Below, piece after piece: positions 1 to 12,774 of a stretch of DNA of 64,000 nucleotides. How positions within the stretch are numbered: position 1 is the first letter of the stretch; each line of letters starts with the position of its first letter. Position numbers and translations under genes: made by a program. Below the pieces are notes generated by a model. That model made no database searches. It saw only the letters and a list, made by a program, of their open reading frames with translations, and was not told the DNA's origin. Origin of the DNA: Malurus cyaneus samueli (Eukaryota; Chordata; Aves; Passeriformes; Maluridae); contig CM019217.1 of the NCBI GenBank assembly GCA_009741485.1, positions 31,100,061 through 31,164,060 of the forward strand, read 5' to 3'.

Positions 1-2605
1 CCAAACTAGGTCATAAATTACAGACATCAGAGCCCTAGGGAGGAAGGATTTCAGAAAAATGGGACAACTCTGAACTAGTTTTCTGAAAAGAAGCCTATTG
101 CCAATTCCAGGATTGCTGTGCAAATTATGGATAATTACAAATTATATATTCTCCAATTTTAAAGAAATGAAAATGTAGTGACATAATTGTGTACAAATTT
201 GAAAAATATTTTCATGATATTCTTAGTAGGACAGCATAGTTAAATTTGGAGGAAAAGACTGAATGTATATTTAATAGAGTTTCAGAAAATGGTAGACAAA
301 GATTTAAAATTAAATTTATGGAAAACTAAAAATATCAGTATAAATACTCACCTAATTCACAAAATAATTGCATAAACAGCTTGATAGTGAAAAGATCAAA
401 ATTTATGTTGTTTCTGTGGGTTTCATAAAGATGTATTAACTTGGCCAATTGTGCATGAAATCACAGAGATTGACACAAACCTCCAAATGGAAGCAAATGG
501 GAAGCCTGATTATTGAAGGAAAGAAAAGACAATATTGGTCGGCAGCCCTGGGACCTCCTAGCTGACATTGATGTTTTGCCTACTGGGTCTTCATGACTGA
601 TCTAAAATTCTTAAATCCTATATAAACTGAGGATTTTTTTTAAAGAAAAATAAGGCTCTACTCTACAACAACTATCAGTTTTGGCCATTTCTGACTTATG
701 TACAGAGAAAAATATGGCAGTTCTGAGAGGTTTTTTTTTTTTTTGGTTTTTTTTTTTTTTTTGTAAAACTGTCTGATAATGTGTTTTGGCTTGGTTTTGG
801 ATCTATTTTTTTTTTTAATATGTATTTCCAAAAATCATAAAATTTGCCCTTGTAAATCTCATTTTGTGTACTTTGGATCAGATAGTTCCTTATTTGTTAC
901 TTGCCATATTTATAGAGAGAGATAATACATTTTTAATCCAATGAGTATATAATGTCATAAATAATTCATATTTACAGCCTACAAATGAGTAAAACCATAG
1001 CAAAGAGGTTTATTGAACAAAGGTTTATTACAGCCTTCTGGAAAAAGATCTTTGCCTGGCTTCGTTTCTGAATACAGAGTGTCATCTGACATATTTCCTG
1101 TTCTTTTGCAGTATTTATCTTATTTATTTCCCCAAAGAAGTGTTTAAACAGTTACATTATACATACAGTCCCATTGTATTGCAACAAAGATATAAAAGGA
1201 ATGGAATTTATTTTTTACAGATGCCTGAACACAGGTTGGGTGTTCAGATCTCTGCTCCCATGAGCTGTGCCTTTTCCTTTTCTGAATCATACTGAATTGA
1301 GAATTAATATGCCAGCAATACACTATCTAAATTTTGCCATCCCACAAAAATCACCTGAGAACCAAGCTCCACTTATAGTCAAGGTCATGCTGTAAGTAGT
1401 TCATCTGAAATACCCTGAATATCCCTTTTAAGATGGGATGGGTCTCATTTAAGGTTTACCTGTTTCTATTTCTTATGCAGAGAGATTCTCATGTGCAAGG
1501 TATAAATGGAAAACTAAGGTGAAAATAGATAATACATTTTTATAGAAGTCAATAAATATAATGATATATCTTTCAGGTTCCTTTAATGTGTCTCATTAAA
1601 GGGACCTTAAGTCCATTTTTTTAAAACTTTATTGCAGACTATTATTTTGATATATGCAAATACCTGTACTAAGTATACAATAAAGGATATGATTTATTCC
1701 CTCTTCTTCCGAGTTTACAAAACCTTTTATTTATATATTCAGTAAGTTCACTGATCAGAAATGTTTTAAAAATGTTTTGCTTAGCACATGTTTAAGTGTA
1801 GCTAAACTGAATGCAATTATAAATAAACTTGAATAAAAAGGATTTAAATATATTACTATGTTTCCTGTTGACACCTGATACTATATCATCATTATTGTCT
1901 ATTTAAAAGAAATTATTTAAGGATTTTAAGAATTTGTATTTCAGTGGTAAGTATTCTGGTTTGGTTTTAAAAAAAAGGACTAAATATTTTTAATTATACA
2001 TATGATTTTCCCAGAGTGTGCATCATCAGGTCTTAAGCTGGTGCCAATACATATCAGAAAAGGAGCACATTGTGGAGAAAAATAACATAATTCAGAAGTG
2101 ACTGAGTCTTGTAGAGAATTAAAATTTAACTGCCAGCTCAGAGAGCACTAGAAGTTTAAAAATAAAATTTCATGTTCTCATAATTCTGCAAAGTGTGCTA
2201 TTATTGCAACTCAAGAGGTTGAGATAATGACATCAGTGACAAATTGGTAACTGCAGGATGGATTGAGCAATCTCTGCTTCCGTTTTACATTTATTCCTGG
2301 TTGCTTATATTTACTGCAGCTTTCTGCCAGTGGACACGTTGTACTTCTCTGGGTGTGCGCAGCTCCAAACTGTCTGGAAGCAGATTAATATATGAAGAAG
2401 TCCACAGCCCTATAAAAAAATTAATGTGTGATGATACATAGAATTTCATTGACTAAATTTACTGCTCTGAATGGCAATGCTATAATTAACTATCAAAAGT
2501 GACAAGCACATGAAATTGCAAATTCCTTAAAAATACCCATTGTTCAAAAAAGACCCCGAAAATATAAAAACTCTTCATGATGTTCTTAAGATACATTAGG
2601 GTTTT
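1..2605. other. Unique AT-rich non-coding DNA
   Basis: No gene, RNA or recognisable transposable element is visible here. Open frames are short and none looks like a known protein. Local structure is limited to a T-rich tract at 731-762 (14 T, GG, 16 T), another T run near 809-818, and an imperfect hairpin at 1575-1607. I read it as ordinary intergenic or intronic bird DNA. Diverged repeats could have escaped reading by eye. Confidence 0.6.
1575..1607. repeat. Imperfect inverted repeat (short hairpin)
   Basis: The left arm at 1575-1587 (AGGTTCCTTTAAT) pairs with the right arm at 1595-1607 (ATTAAAGGGACCT) with one mismatch, leaving a 7-base loop. The stem is too short for a typical microRNA precursor, and no extended flanking pairing was seen. 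Confidence 0.5.
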
Positions 2606-2610
2606 ATTAC

Positions 2611-3322
2611 TGTCTCCGTTTGGAGACAATGTTTTCAGAGGGAAAAAAAAAGTGAAGAGAAAAAAAGGTGGTTTATTAGCAACGACAACAAAATAACACA
2701 GTGCCCGCAGGACACAGATAAAGAGTAATAGTTATATAGCAAGGATACAGATAAAAAAGTAACTTTCAGATATTCAAACAAAAAAAACCCACGCAGAAGG
2801 CAGTGACTCCGCCCCGGAACAAAAGAGAAACAAAGAAAAACCACGTACGTTTGTAACAGTGGCAAAAGGGAAAAAACAACCGAAAGAAAAGATGGTACAC
2901 AGTCTTAGCTTCCAGTGATGAATCAGAGGAGGGCCGGCGTGCCTCCGCTGTGAGCGGTCCACCCCGAAATCCGGAGGGATGGAGCCGTGAGGCCCTCCCT
3001 CGGCGGGAGCTGGAGGAGCAGCAGGAGCAGCAGAGGGGATGTTTGAGAAGAAAAGCGCCGATGCCACAAACTGAGCCAGCAGAAACTGCGACAATTAACT
3101 CTGTTCCACGTAGCAAAGACGAGAAGCCGAGAGCCAGAGAGAAGCGCAGCTCGAGCACACAGACCGCGCGCAGCACTGGCAGTTAAAAAACTGTCCTCTG
3201 TGGCTTCCCAGCAGCCCCTGCTTCCTTCCGGGTTGCATTTAAAGAGATAAACATTTTTGGGCATATGTGCCAACGGAGAAGGAATACAGAACAAAACTGG
3301 CATCAAATATCAACCCAAGACA
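2611..3322 (-). mobile_element. Solo endogenous retrovirus LTR, family A, with perfect 5-bp target duplication
   Basis: The element is bounded by TGTCTCCGTTTGG at 2611 and CAACCCAAGACA ending at 3322, which form imperfect terminal inverted repeats with TG...CA ends. It is flanked by ATTAC at 2606-2610 and again at 3323-3327, a perfect 5-bp target-site duplication. The minus strand is probably the sense strand: read that way, an AATAAA signal (TTTATT at 2672-2677 on the given strand) lies close to the 3' end. A second copy at 28,789-30,576 shares both termini, the AATAAA position, a conserved stretch near 3220-3250 and GGAATACAG near 3283, which confirms a repeat family. The 712-bp length suits a solo LTR left by LTR-LTR recombination; no internal retroviral region is present. 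The middle (about 2935-3180) is rich in GC and CpG compared with its surroundings, so short open frames there are incidental. A 5-bp duplication fits ERVL-like integration, but the class is inferred. Confidence 0.85.
2672..2677 (-). promoter_or_regulatory. Polyadenylation signal of the family-A LTR
   Basis: TTTATT on the given strand is AATAAA on the minus strand, within about 70 bases of the minus-strand 3' end of the LTR. The equivalent signal recurs at 28,931-28,936 in the second family-A copy, which supports the minus-sense orientation. Activity is unknown. Confidence 0.6.
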
Positions 3323-6300
3323 ATTACTCAAGCTAGAGGATACATAACTAAAAATGCCTGTTATAAAAAGCGTTTTCAGGACTATGAAAACCTTAATACC
3401 ACTCCTTGTTGATGTGTCATTGCTTTCTCTCCTATCAACAAGTTCTTTTATACACCTCAGAATTTGCAATTTCACAAATTATCGGCAAGTAGTTTTCCAT
3501 AGGTGAGGTGGGAATTGCTGGTGCTGCGCTCTGGCAATTACCATGACAATGTTACTAAGTACCGTCCACAGTGGTAAAGCAGTAAAGGTTATTCGATTTG
3601 ATCTGAGGAGCTGACAGTATGCTTTTCATGCTGTCACCCAACAACAAAGCAGCAGCTAGAATATTGGCTGACCAGTGCTTCGATGCCCTTCCTCCCCTTT
3701 ATCATATTTGCCTTGCCCTTGTTCTTCTTTTCTGTATTATTCCACTGCCACTGCTGAGACTATAAATAGATGCTAGTATCTCAGCTATGCTTCTAAACTG
3801 GAAGACAAGTGTACTGTTTCATTGAGATTTTTCCCTGACCAAGAGTCAGAAGGACGCTTATCAAAATGGTGGACATTTTTTGTTTCATTCTGTGGAAAAT
3901 TTATAATGTAATAGACTCTTGTTGGTAAGTAGAGTACGTTAAATTCCATAGCCTTCTGTGTCATCTCAATTGTTTCCAGGTTCTGAGCTAAGTTCAGGTG
4001 TCTGTGAGTAGATCCCAATGCAGAGCGATGACATTTGCCATGGACCAACTGTAGGCTACTCTGCATTCTGTCTTTGTCTGCAGAAATGTAAGAAACCTTT
4101 TCCAAACAAAATATAATTTTCTCACAAAAATTAATTTCCAAAAGAGTTGCAACAACATTAAACTTGACTTGGTTTTGCAAGGTTATGTGGTCTTCTGTGA
4201 ACCTCTGTAAGGCTGTATGAGGATCACTTTTTGCCGCATTATCATTAAGCTACTTACCATATATGTCCTGCATCAAAGCAGCTGTTTTAAGAAACCAAAT
4301 AATATGTGTATGCACACATGCATGGGCACATGCACGTACAACAAATAAGCTTTTAGTTTCTCTTAAGTTCTCTCAAAATTGTAATGCTATCGTCTTCTCA
4401 CAGTTTTATATGAAGGCTCTGTTTCATTTTCATTTGTATGTTTTCAGCTTTAAAAGTAAGATTTTATACGTGGTGTTGGTCATTGAGTTAGAAAGGCTGT
4501 TCTCTAATACTGAGCCTGACAGTGCATAAATTAACTAGTACCCCTGCTTCTAAGCTATTAAATCTTGTATCTCAACATAAATACTTGAGCTGCCTCCTGA
4601 GTGCGAGTGCCATAACTACCTGCAGACAAGTACACACACATGCACTCCATCTGAGCACCTGGGCGCTTAGCAATTGACTAAGCTTCATCACAATTCACAA
4701 ATCAACTGGAAAAGGACTAAGTGACACCGAAATTCATGGTAACTACAATCCAGTAGTCATGCTCAGACCATGAATAAGCTTTGAGCTCTCTTTGAATCAC
4801 AGCAGTTGCATTGGTTTCATTCCAAATCTTCCTGGGGTAGAGTGAATCTGAGGCCCAAACTCATTACTCTTCTTAGTATCAGAGGATTTGAATGCATAAA
4901 AGAATGCAATATGAGCTACAAATTAACTTGGAATGAAGACATGCTTCACTCAGCTCAGAAACACTCAACCAAAGTTATCTAAGATGTATATAATCACATA
5001 ACCACAACCCATACAGTATTTACCATGGCAAATTTCATTTTGCTGGGTTATACTCTAAGGAAGGAAAGTTACTGTGTACTTCGGAAAAGTAGGCAAAAAG
5101 ATTTTTACACTTCAAAATCTTCTAAAGAGCAAAAGTGAATACATCTCTTACAGAGAGATAAGCACCCAATAAAGGTTTCAACAATTTAATAATCCAGATT
5201 ATTTAATGCAGAAAAGCCTCATTAACAACACAAATAACATCTTTAATAAAATAAACCAGTCACTCCTAGTAGCTCTTCCTGCTGGTGAGTACTCCTCTCT
5301 AAGAAATATCCCTCAGGATCTGAAAGTCAACACTTAGTCTTTCCTTGAGAAGAAGAAGAGTAGCAAAGGATATTGTGATGAGAGACAGTGCTCTGCCTCC
5401 TCTGCTGGTCTCAAGGATGAGGAAAAAGTGTTTAGACATACACCTAACAATGAGCATCCACTCCCACACACAAGCATCTAAATATTTCAGAGAAAGCAGA
5501 CAGCTCGTACTATCTGGGAGATGGGCAGGAAATGTCAAATGTACATGAACCATGTTATAGCACGCATTTTGCCATATTTGAAAATGGAAATCTATCTTCA
5601 ACAAGGAAAGGAAAGGCGAAGGTTCCACTGTTTATACTGCAGTGGATGCTTGCAAGTTGACAATAGGCTTAACTCTTTATTCAGGATATTGTTTAGTGCA
5701 GAACATATTCAGAACTCTGATTTCTTGAAACACAATTTTGAAGTTTTGTGTTGAAAATACGTGCCAAAAATATGTGTAAAAAATACATTATAAATTATTT
5801 ACCTCTATGCAGGTTTTTGTAACCCTTGAATCCAAGGTGTTGAAGGGAAAAAATATTGGAGCTAACTTTCGACATTCCACATACTATATAACATGGTATT
5901 TGCTGTATTTAGATGTTCCACAAATGCAGTTGCATTATATGTTTTGTTTGGGATTATCTGCAACAGCTCACAGGGTATTTGTACTTACACTGAAACAGAC
6001 ATAATTTCTCCATTTTTGTTACACACTTTGATTCAGTTTGAGACATGGTGCTACTTGTGATGTTCAAAAAGGATCTCTTCCATTCACAGGGTGATAATTC
6101 TCTTGTAGTGTTTTGGTTGCTCCTATGATTTTTTGAGTATTATAATTTCATTTCATTCATTTGCTTTATCTTACGAAAAATGAAAACTTCATTTCTGACT
6201 CTAATTCTACCAAAGTAAAAGCAAAAAAAGATAACTCCAGATCTCACTAAAATAAAAGTGCCTTTTAGTAAACAGGATAATCCTCCCTTCCCCCTGCCCC

Positions 6301-6829
6301 CCATTTTTTTTAGCTGCCAGTTATTTAGATCTGGAGTCCTTCCAAAACTGAGAGTCATAGATGTATTACGCTAAATTCAGCTGCAGCACACATTTAATTT
6401 TATGTTTCCCTATATCCTAAGCCCTCATTTGAGGAAGAACAAGAAGTTTAATTAAATATGTATTGAGACTTTCCTCTACAATGTCAGCCCAGGATGATGA
6501 TAAATGTGAGTGGCTTGCCAGCAGCACAGCTTCTCTTTTTATCTATCTCTATTTTTCTGCTGCCAAGAGAAAAATCCCTCAATCTAAAGTTTATGGGCAG
6601 TAAAAAATTACAATTAAACCACCTTATGACCTTTTATGTACCTTTCAAATTACATATGTATACATAATAATACACATAATTATTGACTTGTATGTGCATA
6701 TTCAAATATAAATCTGTACATATTTATATGTAAATATACAAAAACCTTAGGGAGCTTTTTTCCCTTGGAAATAATAAAATCTCCTTGTAATAGCCTTGAA
6801 CATGCTGAAATGTCTTTCCTATACCAGGA

Positions 6830-6892
6830 ACAAGCTATAGTTAATGGACATTTATGGACATATATAATGGACAACAAGCTATAGTTTCAGTA
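6830..6892. repeat. Short imperfect direct duplication
   Basis: The motif ACAAGCTATAGTT occurs twice about 50 bases apart, separated by repeats of an ATGGACAT-like unit. It looks like a local slippage or duplication event with no evident function. Confidence 0.55.
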
Positions 6893-7399
6893 GAGGAACA
6901 ACCTGCATAGTTCAGACACTGCTGAAAGGGGGTAGTTGAATGTATAAAAAGAATAAAGAATTTAAAAATATACTCTTTTCCATACTGTGCTTTTACTCTT
7001 CTACCTGTATGTTTAAAAGTTTGAACCGTTTTGCTTTTTCAATGACCCTAGTGAAATAGCAATAGCCTGTCATTAGACCAACTGCTATTTCAAATATGAG
7101 TTTTGTAAGTCTCACCCTTAAAGGAGCATTATAAAGAAGGCTTCCAGTTGGTGGGTAGTCTCTTCCATGCCTCTGTCTCCCACTTCTCACTCTTTCTTCC
7201 ACTAACAAAGAAGGAATGAATTAGTCGTCAGAATGAATGACCTATTCACTTTCTGCTCTTATGACTGAAAGGAACGTAGATATCCTGTATAAGCTGTTTA
7301 TTTTTTTAGATGATACAAGCAAGAGCTAAATGAAGATCTGTTTCAAGTAAGTGGTTCATTCCATCTAATCACTACTGGCAAAAACCTGGACCATTTTAT

Positions 7400-7429
7400 T
7401 AATTGCCATTTAGATGGTAATGGCAATTA
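7400..7429. repeat. Perfect inverted repeat, 11-bp arms
   Basis: TAATTGCCATT (7400-7410) and AATGGCAATTA (7419-7429) are exact reverse complements around an 8-base loop. The next flanking bases do not pair. It could form a small hairpin; no function can be assigned. Confidence 0.75.
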
Positions 7430-8492
7430 CATTGAACAGGATACAGGAGGTTTTTTCAAACTAAATGTTTATTCTTCTCTAATGTTGTATTATTAATGTT
7501 GCATGTATTATTTAATATCACTTTTACACACAAAAAAAAGATTAAATATGAATTTTTATTCCCTTTACTTGGTAAGTACACATATCCTCAAAACACTGAA
7601 GAAAACAATTTAAATTATGATACTATGCATTCCTTGGTTTTAAAATTCTGTGTAGTTTATCTTTACAACAGTGTTATAAAAAACAGTATTGGTATCACTG
7701 TAATGGTATATTGTAGCTGAACAACGGTAATTTTGTAAGAATGCACTGATGATATAAAACCATGGAACTCTTACAACTGTACACACATTCTTTCTTAGCC
7801 CACCACAAATTTTTCATTCTAGCCTGTGCAGAAAAAAATGTTTGTCTCAACATTTCTATTCATTTTCTGGTGACTGAAATTGCAATTCAGGCATACTGAG
7901 AAAGAGCAAGAATTTAAAAAAATATGAATACCTGAGAAAAAGGAAAGATATTAGTAATACAGTCTGAGCCTATAATGTAAGTGAGATGTGAGAAAAGTTT
8001 GACACTCTAGTTTACCTCACAGCTCGACCACTAATTCTGCCAATATTTATTACTAGGTTTGATCTGAACTACAGTCAAGCCTAGTTCAAAAGTAGTTATG
8101 ATTCAATTGCACAAACTTCAAGGACCTTGGACAAATGGTAAGGGAGTTTATGTCAAAATGCATGAAAAATAAGCTGCTTTATTACCTAAATTTCTTAAAG
8201 ACTATGATAAGACTTTTACAATAAGAAAATTTTGGAGTTAGTTAAGCTTCATCAGTCACTGCACAACAACCTGAATTTGAGCCACTGGAAAGCAGCAAAC
8301 TTTTCTGTACAACAGGTCAGGGGCTGCTGGCCCTACAGAAAGGAGTCACTCACTGCTATCAGCTGCTGCTTTCTCCTGCTGCTCCTTTGGGGCCCAGGGT
8401 TCAGACGCCCTGCATGAAAGCACACTCAGCTTCTCCTCAGTTTGAGGGCAGTGAACTACTCAGCAACTTCAAATCAGGTGTAGCGGAGCATT

Positions 8493-8510
8493 CCTCCTGG
8501 TACCAGGAGG
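8493..8510. repeat. Perfect 18-bp palindrome
   Basis: CCTCCTGGTACCAGGAGG is its own exact reverse complement, centred on GGTACC. It lies in a locally GC-richer stretch. It could bind a dimeric protein or be chance; nothing nearby decides. Confidence 0.8.
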
Positions 8511-10424
8511 CACCTGCTTCCAGCCCTCACCTGCCTTCCTCTTTCTCCTTCAGGTTTTGTCTAGGGGCAGGTTCCATAGCTGACCTCATGGAAGGAGCAC
8601 TGTGGCACCACTAACACAAACTTTTACCATACAAAGGTCTCCCCAGATATTTTGCGCACCAGTGGCTGTGGTTGTCCCATACTGAGTAATGAGGATCACT
8701 GTGCAAGGCTAACTTACGTTAGGTAATAGGCCAGCAGAACATATTGTTCAAATCACTTTCTCAGTTCTGTAATTTAAATGTCATTGAGGGTAAAAAAACT
8801 CAAGAAGTCTGTTTTTAAGCTCACAAGTTTTCTAGGTAGCTCCATTTGCACGTAGGAGCAACTAAAATAATACCTAAAGCTACAGATCACAAAATTCGAA
8901 AAGCAAACCACTAATGAAATCTAAAATTCTTGTAAAAAGTTCTAATCAGTTATCTCTCCACAATAAGACTACAGAAAAACTTAGGTATTAAATATCTTAA
9001 CCAATATATTTTTAGACTTACTATTTAACAAATGTACATTGAAATATTTATTGGCAAGTACTTCTTGTACTTATGTATTTGAACTGAACCAAGTACAAAA
9101 CTAATGGCAGTGTATCCCTCGAGCTGAAATGAAGAGATGTCTTCCCACTATACGAAATACTTTCCAAACAGCTCTCTATTTTCCATAGTTAAAAAAATCC
9201 CTGTATTTTTACCAAATGGAATACGAATGAAGAAACAAAGCAAAAATTCCAGCATCAATGTGTTTATTATTTCAGCTCCCTTGACATCCTCTTTGCTGAT
9301 CTTCCAGACCGCAGTGTCTTTTTCCACTCTAAATATGCAGACAAATCCTCATGGGCACTCTTGCATTCAAGTTTCAGAAAGAATAAGGATCACATATATT
9401 GATGCTCTATATATGGAAATATTTCTTGTCACACAAAATGGATCTTTTCACTGTCTGACTGTCAACCCCTTCCTGATCAAACCAGACAACACCAGCTTCT
9501 GCTGCTTTTCCAGACTCTTGGCAGCCTCTCCTGACATCTGCACATCTTGCATTTACAAGTACACAGATTCCAAAGCTGTCAGTGGATGGAAATAATTTTG
9601 AAATCCAGAGTGAATACAAATGGATTCTATGTAAAAGGCTTTTATTTCTGCGTCAAGTCGTAGGGTTGCTAGAACAGAAGCTTCCATTTTACACTTCCCC
9701 ATTTCCAACAACATTACAGAAGACTGGAAATGTCCCAACAGCAAATGGATGTAAGATTTTTTTAAAGTTCTTTGTGTATCAAATAAGCAGGTGAAAAAAA
9801 ACCCCATCATTTTAGGATATTTTGCTACATACAAATAAATATAAGGAGGGATATTTTGTACTGCTTTGTTTTCTCCTTTCTCAAAGACTAATTTCAAATA
9901 AAGAAACTGGTTCCTGGTTTGTTTATAAGTGTCATATGAGAGTTCTTTGAGTAGCTACAGATTACAGCACACAGTATTGCCAACATAATGTAATACATCT
10001 ATTACATTATCAATCCCTATTATATCTTACTTAAAAAAAAAAAAAGTTATAGCATTAAAGATCAGTATTAGTTTGTTTTGGAACTCAATTAGCCTGAACT
10101 ATTTGTTTATTTTGGATGCTGCAAAACTGTGATCTCACATTTATGATGTGAGACTGACATCTTGACAACTAAGCAGAACTTTATAAATTTTTCACCACAA
10201 TTAAGCTTTTTAAGTAAAACCAGATTCCCCTTAGAATAAATTTATTTGGAGCAAAGTTTAACAACTTCCAAGTTTTTGCACAGAAAAATAAGCGGAATTG
10301 CCAGACTTTTAACTGCTACTTAAAAAGAAAAAAAAAATGCAACCAAGTAAACCAAAAGATCTAGAAAGAGATTGGTTTTGCCAATGCTAGGAAACACACA
10401 ATATCGTTGCAGTTCTTCAGTTCT

Positions 10425-10712
10425 TAAAGCGGGCATATAAGAAAGGTGGGCACTGACTTTTTAGCAGGGATTGCTGTGATAGAACTAGGGGTAATGGTTT
10501 CAGAATAAGAGAAGGTTGATTTAGATTAGATATAAGCACAAAAGCTTTTATGATAGGTTGGTGAAACACTGAAACTGATGCCCAAAGAGCTGGTAGATGG
10601 TGCTGGTAACATTCAGCATTAGGTTGGACAGGGCTCTGAGCAACCTGGTGTAGCTGCAGGTGTCCCTACTCAGGGAAGGAAGTTGGAGTAGATGGCCCTT
10701 CCACCCNCAGTT
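10425..10712 (+). mobile_element. CR1 LINE 3' fragment, old and diverged
   Basis: The sequence follows the 3' end of bird CR1 elements: a tract around 10,470-10,540 resembling the CR1 GGGGTAATGGTTTCA / GATTTAGATTAGATATAAG region, then GTTGGACAGGGCTCTGAGCAACCTGGT near 10,623 (quoted in parts), then GGTGTCCCTACTCAGGGAAGG and GATGGCCCTTCCACCC at the end. Only about 290 bases are kept, so the copy is severely 5'-truncated, and small losses are visible inside. It lacks the terminal short ATTCTATG-type repeats. The single ambiguous base of the window (N at 10,707) falls at its end. It encodes nothing intact. Confidence 0.85.
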
Positions 10713-12774
10713 GGACAAAAAGCATTGTCAGAGAGGAAAAGCCATTGATGCTGGATCCTTGTGAGTGCAGCCCTAGTAACAGCTGAATGCAGGATTGGAG
10801 TCTTCTAAAGCTGTGCCCGGCCAAAAGCAGCTGTTTAGGGAGTCAGATGCAATGGAGCCCTTTAAATAATCAGCAAGCAGTCTGGTAGTACATCGACCCT
10901 GACCTCAGTGACAAAACTTGAGCACTTTGTTTAGCTGTGGGGCAGCTTGGAGTGAAATGACAAACTGTGATATACCACGAGTAACCAAATCCCTTGGAAT
11001 ATTATCACAGAGATAGCTGTGTCAGCAGAGAGCTTTTCTAGATTATGTATTTTGCTGCAGGAAGAACAAGTGCATTCATTAACGAGAAGGCATTAAGGAC
11101 TGAGAGGAAAACAAAACTCAACTGGCTTTTGCTTAAAGCCTTGAGAGTGTCAAGTGTCAGCCAAACTCTCACCCCAGTCTGAACTACTGAATGTTGTCTG
11201 CATGAAAAAAAGCTACATGACCCACTTTTATCTTCTGGATGAAAAATAGAGGTTTCTGCCTGCTGACAGCTGTTGCACTTCCAAAATAACAGTAATCAAG
11301 TGACTTTCTTCCCTTCTAAAAATAGCAGTGCCAAATCTGTCCTGGATGATGAAGGCTGAATTAGAACTTATCCGGAGGAAATTATGAGTTATCCATTGAC
11401 CATTGATCATGAAAAGGCACACTTTACTTAGCCACCATGTATAAGGTGATCATAAGAAAAAAGAATAACAAATATGTTCACTGGAATGCCCATGTCTATG
11501 ATTTTAAGAACATATTTGCAAAACTTTGTAGAAATTGCAGGTTGAGCATTTGATGACATTTTCTCATTTTAGCTGGAATGCGGTAATGAGTGGCAGTGAG
11601 TGCTGGGAACATCCTGTGCATGCGGCATGCGGCCTCAAAAAGGAGCTCAAAAAATACTCCTTTTATGACTTAACCACTGTAGCTATTATTAATTGTCTTA
11701 ATTGCCTTTTACAAACCCTTTATTTATTTATTTCCTTCATTATAATGTTGTTTTTTTTTTTAAAGTAAAGCATCATGGTACGGTAATGATGGCTTAACAA
11801 AGCAGACAATTTATATTCTTAAGAGCAGAATATCATTTAGATTTCTTTTCCTGTATGATCCATTCAAGCATCAATAAAAAAGTATGAAAGTTTCAAGATC
11901 CTTATTTAGGATGTCTGACATGTCACGATGCTTGTCGATGGAGATGAAATCACTCAAAGTTCAGGGTCTCTCTGGGAAGCTCAAGGGTGGGATAAGCTGA
12001 CATATTGATTGACTGCAGATGAACTTCTATGAGCATTGAAAGTAAAACTTGGAAAGACATATTTAAATTCAACTTCCAGTCCAAAACAGAAAAAGTTCAT
12101 CTGGAAATCATATTTTCATTTACATTGTTTAATATAACATATTGTTTAATAATTATAGCAATAGTATTCCTTGGATACTGCAACAATGAGCCAGTAAAAT
12201 TTTGCAGAAAAAGACAATTTATTCTTCTAAATACCTTACAGTCCTCAGAACACAAGTTGTAGTATGAAACAAAATCAAAACACTGAAGAGAAGAAAGCTG
12301 GGAAAACCCAAAACTAGCAACAGAAATTAAACTGTAGCATACCATAGTTATGGCAATGACTTTTGACCTACTTTTTCTGGCTTTGAATCCTTGTAGCTGA
12401 AGACTCCTGGTACTGCAGGACAGGAGTAGACTTATTATATTCAACATTTATTGAGGGTAAACACCAAATCTTTTAGGTGGCAACAAAAAAAAGTCTATAA
12501 AGCAAAGGTAAATGCACTGGGCGCTGCCTAGTATACTTTGTCACTTTTATTAATGAGGCAAAATAAGCAAGTGACATGGAAATGATCTGGGGAAAAATGA
12601 ATTGTTACACAACCACAGATGTCTATACACTGATAGACATGCAAGAATAATTTTGTTGAATTTAATCATCATCACAGATAAAAATAATTAGTTTATAATT
12701 AATTCAATGCAATCTCTGCATTTGGACCTATTCCTTTACTTCATTAATTACCAGGCAATTCCTAAATATCACAA
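10713..12774. other. Unique AT-rich non-coding DNA
   Basis: No gene, RNA or transposable element is recognised between the two CR1 copies. Short open frames on both strands show no known domain. A direct repeat GCATGCGGCATGCGG lies near 11,620. Confidence 0.55.

Larger units (their letters stand above)
3328..10424. other. Unique AT-rich non-coding DNA
   Basis: No gene or large transposable element is recognised in about 7 kb. Open frames up to about 150 codons occur (9137-9595 plus; 3785-4180 minus), but they have no recognisable domain and are at the length expected by chance. Small structures are a duplicated motif around 6830-6892, a perfect 11-bp-arm hairpin at 7400-7429, and an 18-bp perfect palindrome at 8493-8510 followed by an acceptor-like polypyrimidine stretch ending at 8553. 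A slightly GC-richer island covers about 8320-8610. Confidence 0.55.

Noticed and set aside
2766..3306. Several overlapping open frames of 78-136 codons
   Set aside because: All lie inside the CpG-rich core of the solo LTR; none resembles a retroviral protein or runs beyond the element.
9137..9595. 152-codon plus-strand open frame as a gene
   Set aside because: Its composition follows the local AT bias, no family is recognised, and overlapping minus-strand frames are equally open.
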